Assembly: GCA_017883485.1 (NCBI GenBank)
Contig: JADGNM010000155.1
Coordinates: forward strand, 1 to 6,424
Source: Methanosarcina sp.
Lineage (GTDB): Archaea; Halobacteriota; Methanosarcinia; Methanosarcinales; Methanosarcinaceae
Reading direction: 5' to 3'
Length of the DNA: 6,424 nucleotides
Each line of letters opens with the position of its first letter. Position 1 is the first letter of the stretch. The notes under the pieces were generated by a model. It did not search any database, was not told where the DNA came from, and was given only the letters and a program-made list of their open reading frames with translations. Position numbers and translations under genes: made by a program. Positions 5,677-6,424 of the stretch are shown in pieces.

Positions 5677-6222
5677 ATGCTTCTCTTTGGACATCTAGGC
5701 ATTACATTGGGTATATTTTTCGGGCTTGTATTTTTTATACCTCGACTAAGGACTGTAATAGACCCGAGATATCTGGCAATTGGGGCTCTCCTGCCTGATT
5801 TGGTGGACAAGCCTATCGGAAGGATAATTTTTGCTTCCAGCATTGCAAATGGACGTATTATAGGCCATACTCTTCTGTTTTCTTTCCTTCTCTTGCTTAC
5901 AGGTTTATACCTGTACGAAAAAAGGAGGGATATTAAGGTCATAGCTCTTGCTACAGGTTCCTTTTTCCACCTTTTTGAAGACCAGATGTGGGCATCTCCT
6001 CGAACTTTTTTCTGGCCTTTGCACGGATTGAGTTTCCCTAAAGATCACAATGATTATTCTGGACTGGAGTATTTATTGAAAATGTTTGAACAATCCTTTC
6101 AACCCGGGTTCACAGAAACTCACATGCCTGAAATCATGGGAATGGTAATATTGGTTCTTATGACTTTATACTGGTTAAAGAAAAGATTGGACGAAAAGAA
6201 CTCAGATGATATGACATCTTAA
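5677..6222 (+). CDS. YdjM/DUF457-type membrane-bound metal-dependent hydrolase-like protein
   Basis: This 181-residue protein has about four hydrophobic segments (near 8-22, 32-40 leading into the PD motif, 62-80 and 152-168). The family is called 'membrane-bound metal-dependent hydrolase' because conserved His and Asp residues lie on or near the membrane segments. Here these are H6 in FGHLGIT, D41 and D44 in LLPDLVDK, H64 in RIIGHTLLF and H98 with D102 in FFHLFEDQMW. All are present, so the protein looks intact. No substrate is established for this archaeal branch; in Escherichia coli YdjM is a LexA-controlled membrane protein. A TGA at 5656-5658 closes the frame upstream, so 5677 is the first ATG. 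It has its own promoter and lies 347 bases behind pspAB, so membership of that operon is unlikely. The C-terminal tail (LKKRLDEKNSDDMTS) is charged and probably cytoplasmic. Confidence 0.75.
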   Translation: MLLFGHLGITLGIFFGLVFFIPRLRTVIDPRYLAIGALLPDLVDKPIGRIIFASSIANGRIIGHTLLFSFLLLLTGLYLYEKRRDIKVIALATGSFFHLFEDQMWASPRTFFWPLHGLSFPKDHNDYSGLEYLLKMFEQSFQPGFTETHMPEIMGMVILVLMTLYWLKKRLDEKNSDDMTS

Positions 6223-6331
6223 CTATGTGATGAACTGTTTAAAATACATTCTCAAATGTCTCAAATGCACACATATTCTTGAAGAAATCAAAATGTTACG
6301 ATGGCTTTTACAATAAAATATCCGCAAATTA

Positions 6332-6361
6332 TTGGTCGTCAATTTGTATTCGATTGATGTT
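6332..6361. repeat. Candidate left terminal inverted repeat of a second IS
   Basis: The segment begins TTGGTCGTC and has the inner block GATTGATGTT. It matches the reverse complement of 67-96 at 22 of 30 positions. It precedes, by 28 bases, a transposase-like start codon at 6390, the right place for an IS left end. A 9-bp tandem direct repeat, TCTCAAATG (6250-6267), lies outside it and seems unrelated. Confidence 0.5.
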
Positions 6362-6368
6362 ATATAAT
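6360..6368 (+). promoter_or_regulatory. TATA box of the transposase-like ORF
   Basis: TTATATAAT is a good box A centred about 26 bases before the ATG at 6390. Transcription would therefore start at or next to this ATG, giving a leaderless mRNA. This supports 6390 over the upstream in-frame ATG at 6369. Confidence 0.4.
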
Positions 6369-6389
6369 ATGTCTAATATATATTCGTAC

Positions 6390-6424
6390 ATGGGGAAACG
6401 GGGACCAAAATCAAAGTTTACTGA
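6390..6424 (+). CDS. 5' end of a transposase-like ORF (partial, cut by window edge)
   Basis: Only 11 codons are visible, reading MGKRGPKSKFT. From memory this basic KRGPKxKFT start resembles the N-terminus of archaeal IS transposases, which continues into a CPN-x-C zinc-ribbon; that part is outside the window. The inverted repeat at 6332-6361 and the matching transposase tail at the other edge support the call. An in-frame ATG at 6369 would add seven residues, but the TATA box favours 6390. Confidence 0.45.
   Translation, partial: MGKRGPKSKFT

Overview
The window most likely comes from a methanogenic archaeon of the genus Methanosarcina or a close relative. The signs are a DUF1699-type protein (a family I know mainly from Methanosarcinales), a secreted beta-helix/PKD protein of the Methanosarcina cell-surface type, archaeal TATA (box A) promoters, oligo-T terminators, an htpX-pspAB pair, and moderately AT-rich DNA with AT-rich gaps. 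The species cannot be fixed from the sequence alone.

Layout. Bases 1-96 look like the right-hand end of an insertion sequence: the last 26 residues of a transposase, then a terminal inverted repeat. Bases 212-619 encode a DUF1699-type protein with no ATG, GTG or TTG at its N-terminus; it appears to start at ATT. Bases 731-2712 hold a secreted right-handed beta-helix protein with two C-terminal PKD domains, broken by a frameshift near 1457-1461. A hairpin terminator and an array of about five 16-bp repeats separate it from a convergent gene (2866-3360, minus strand) for a secreted NlpC/P60 peptidase. The gap at 3361-3781 carries three 22-bp direct repeats, a TATA candidate and a 32-bp tandem duplication. 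That duplication copies the start region of htpX and creates an 11-codon upstream ORF whose stop overlaps the htpX start. htpX (3782-4663) and pspAB (4712-5329) then form a two-gene operon of membrane stress and quality control. After a 347-bp gap comes a small membrane protein of the YdjM/DUF457 'metal-dependent hydrolase' family (5677-6222). From 6332 to the end, a second terminal inverted repeat, a TATA box and the first codons of a transposase-like ORF appear.

How it fits together. Two envelope themes are present: secreted surface proteins (beta-helix/PKD and NlpC/P60) and membrane maintenance (HtpX with PspAB, and the membrane hydrolase). Only htpX and pspAB look like a functional unit. 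The two edges appear to be ends of related insertion sequences in the same orientation, so the whole 6.2-kb block may be flanked by direct copies of one IS family. I see no defence system, CRISPR array, tRNA or rRNA.
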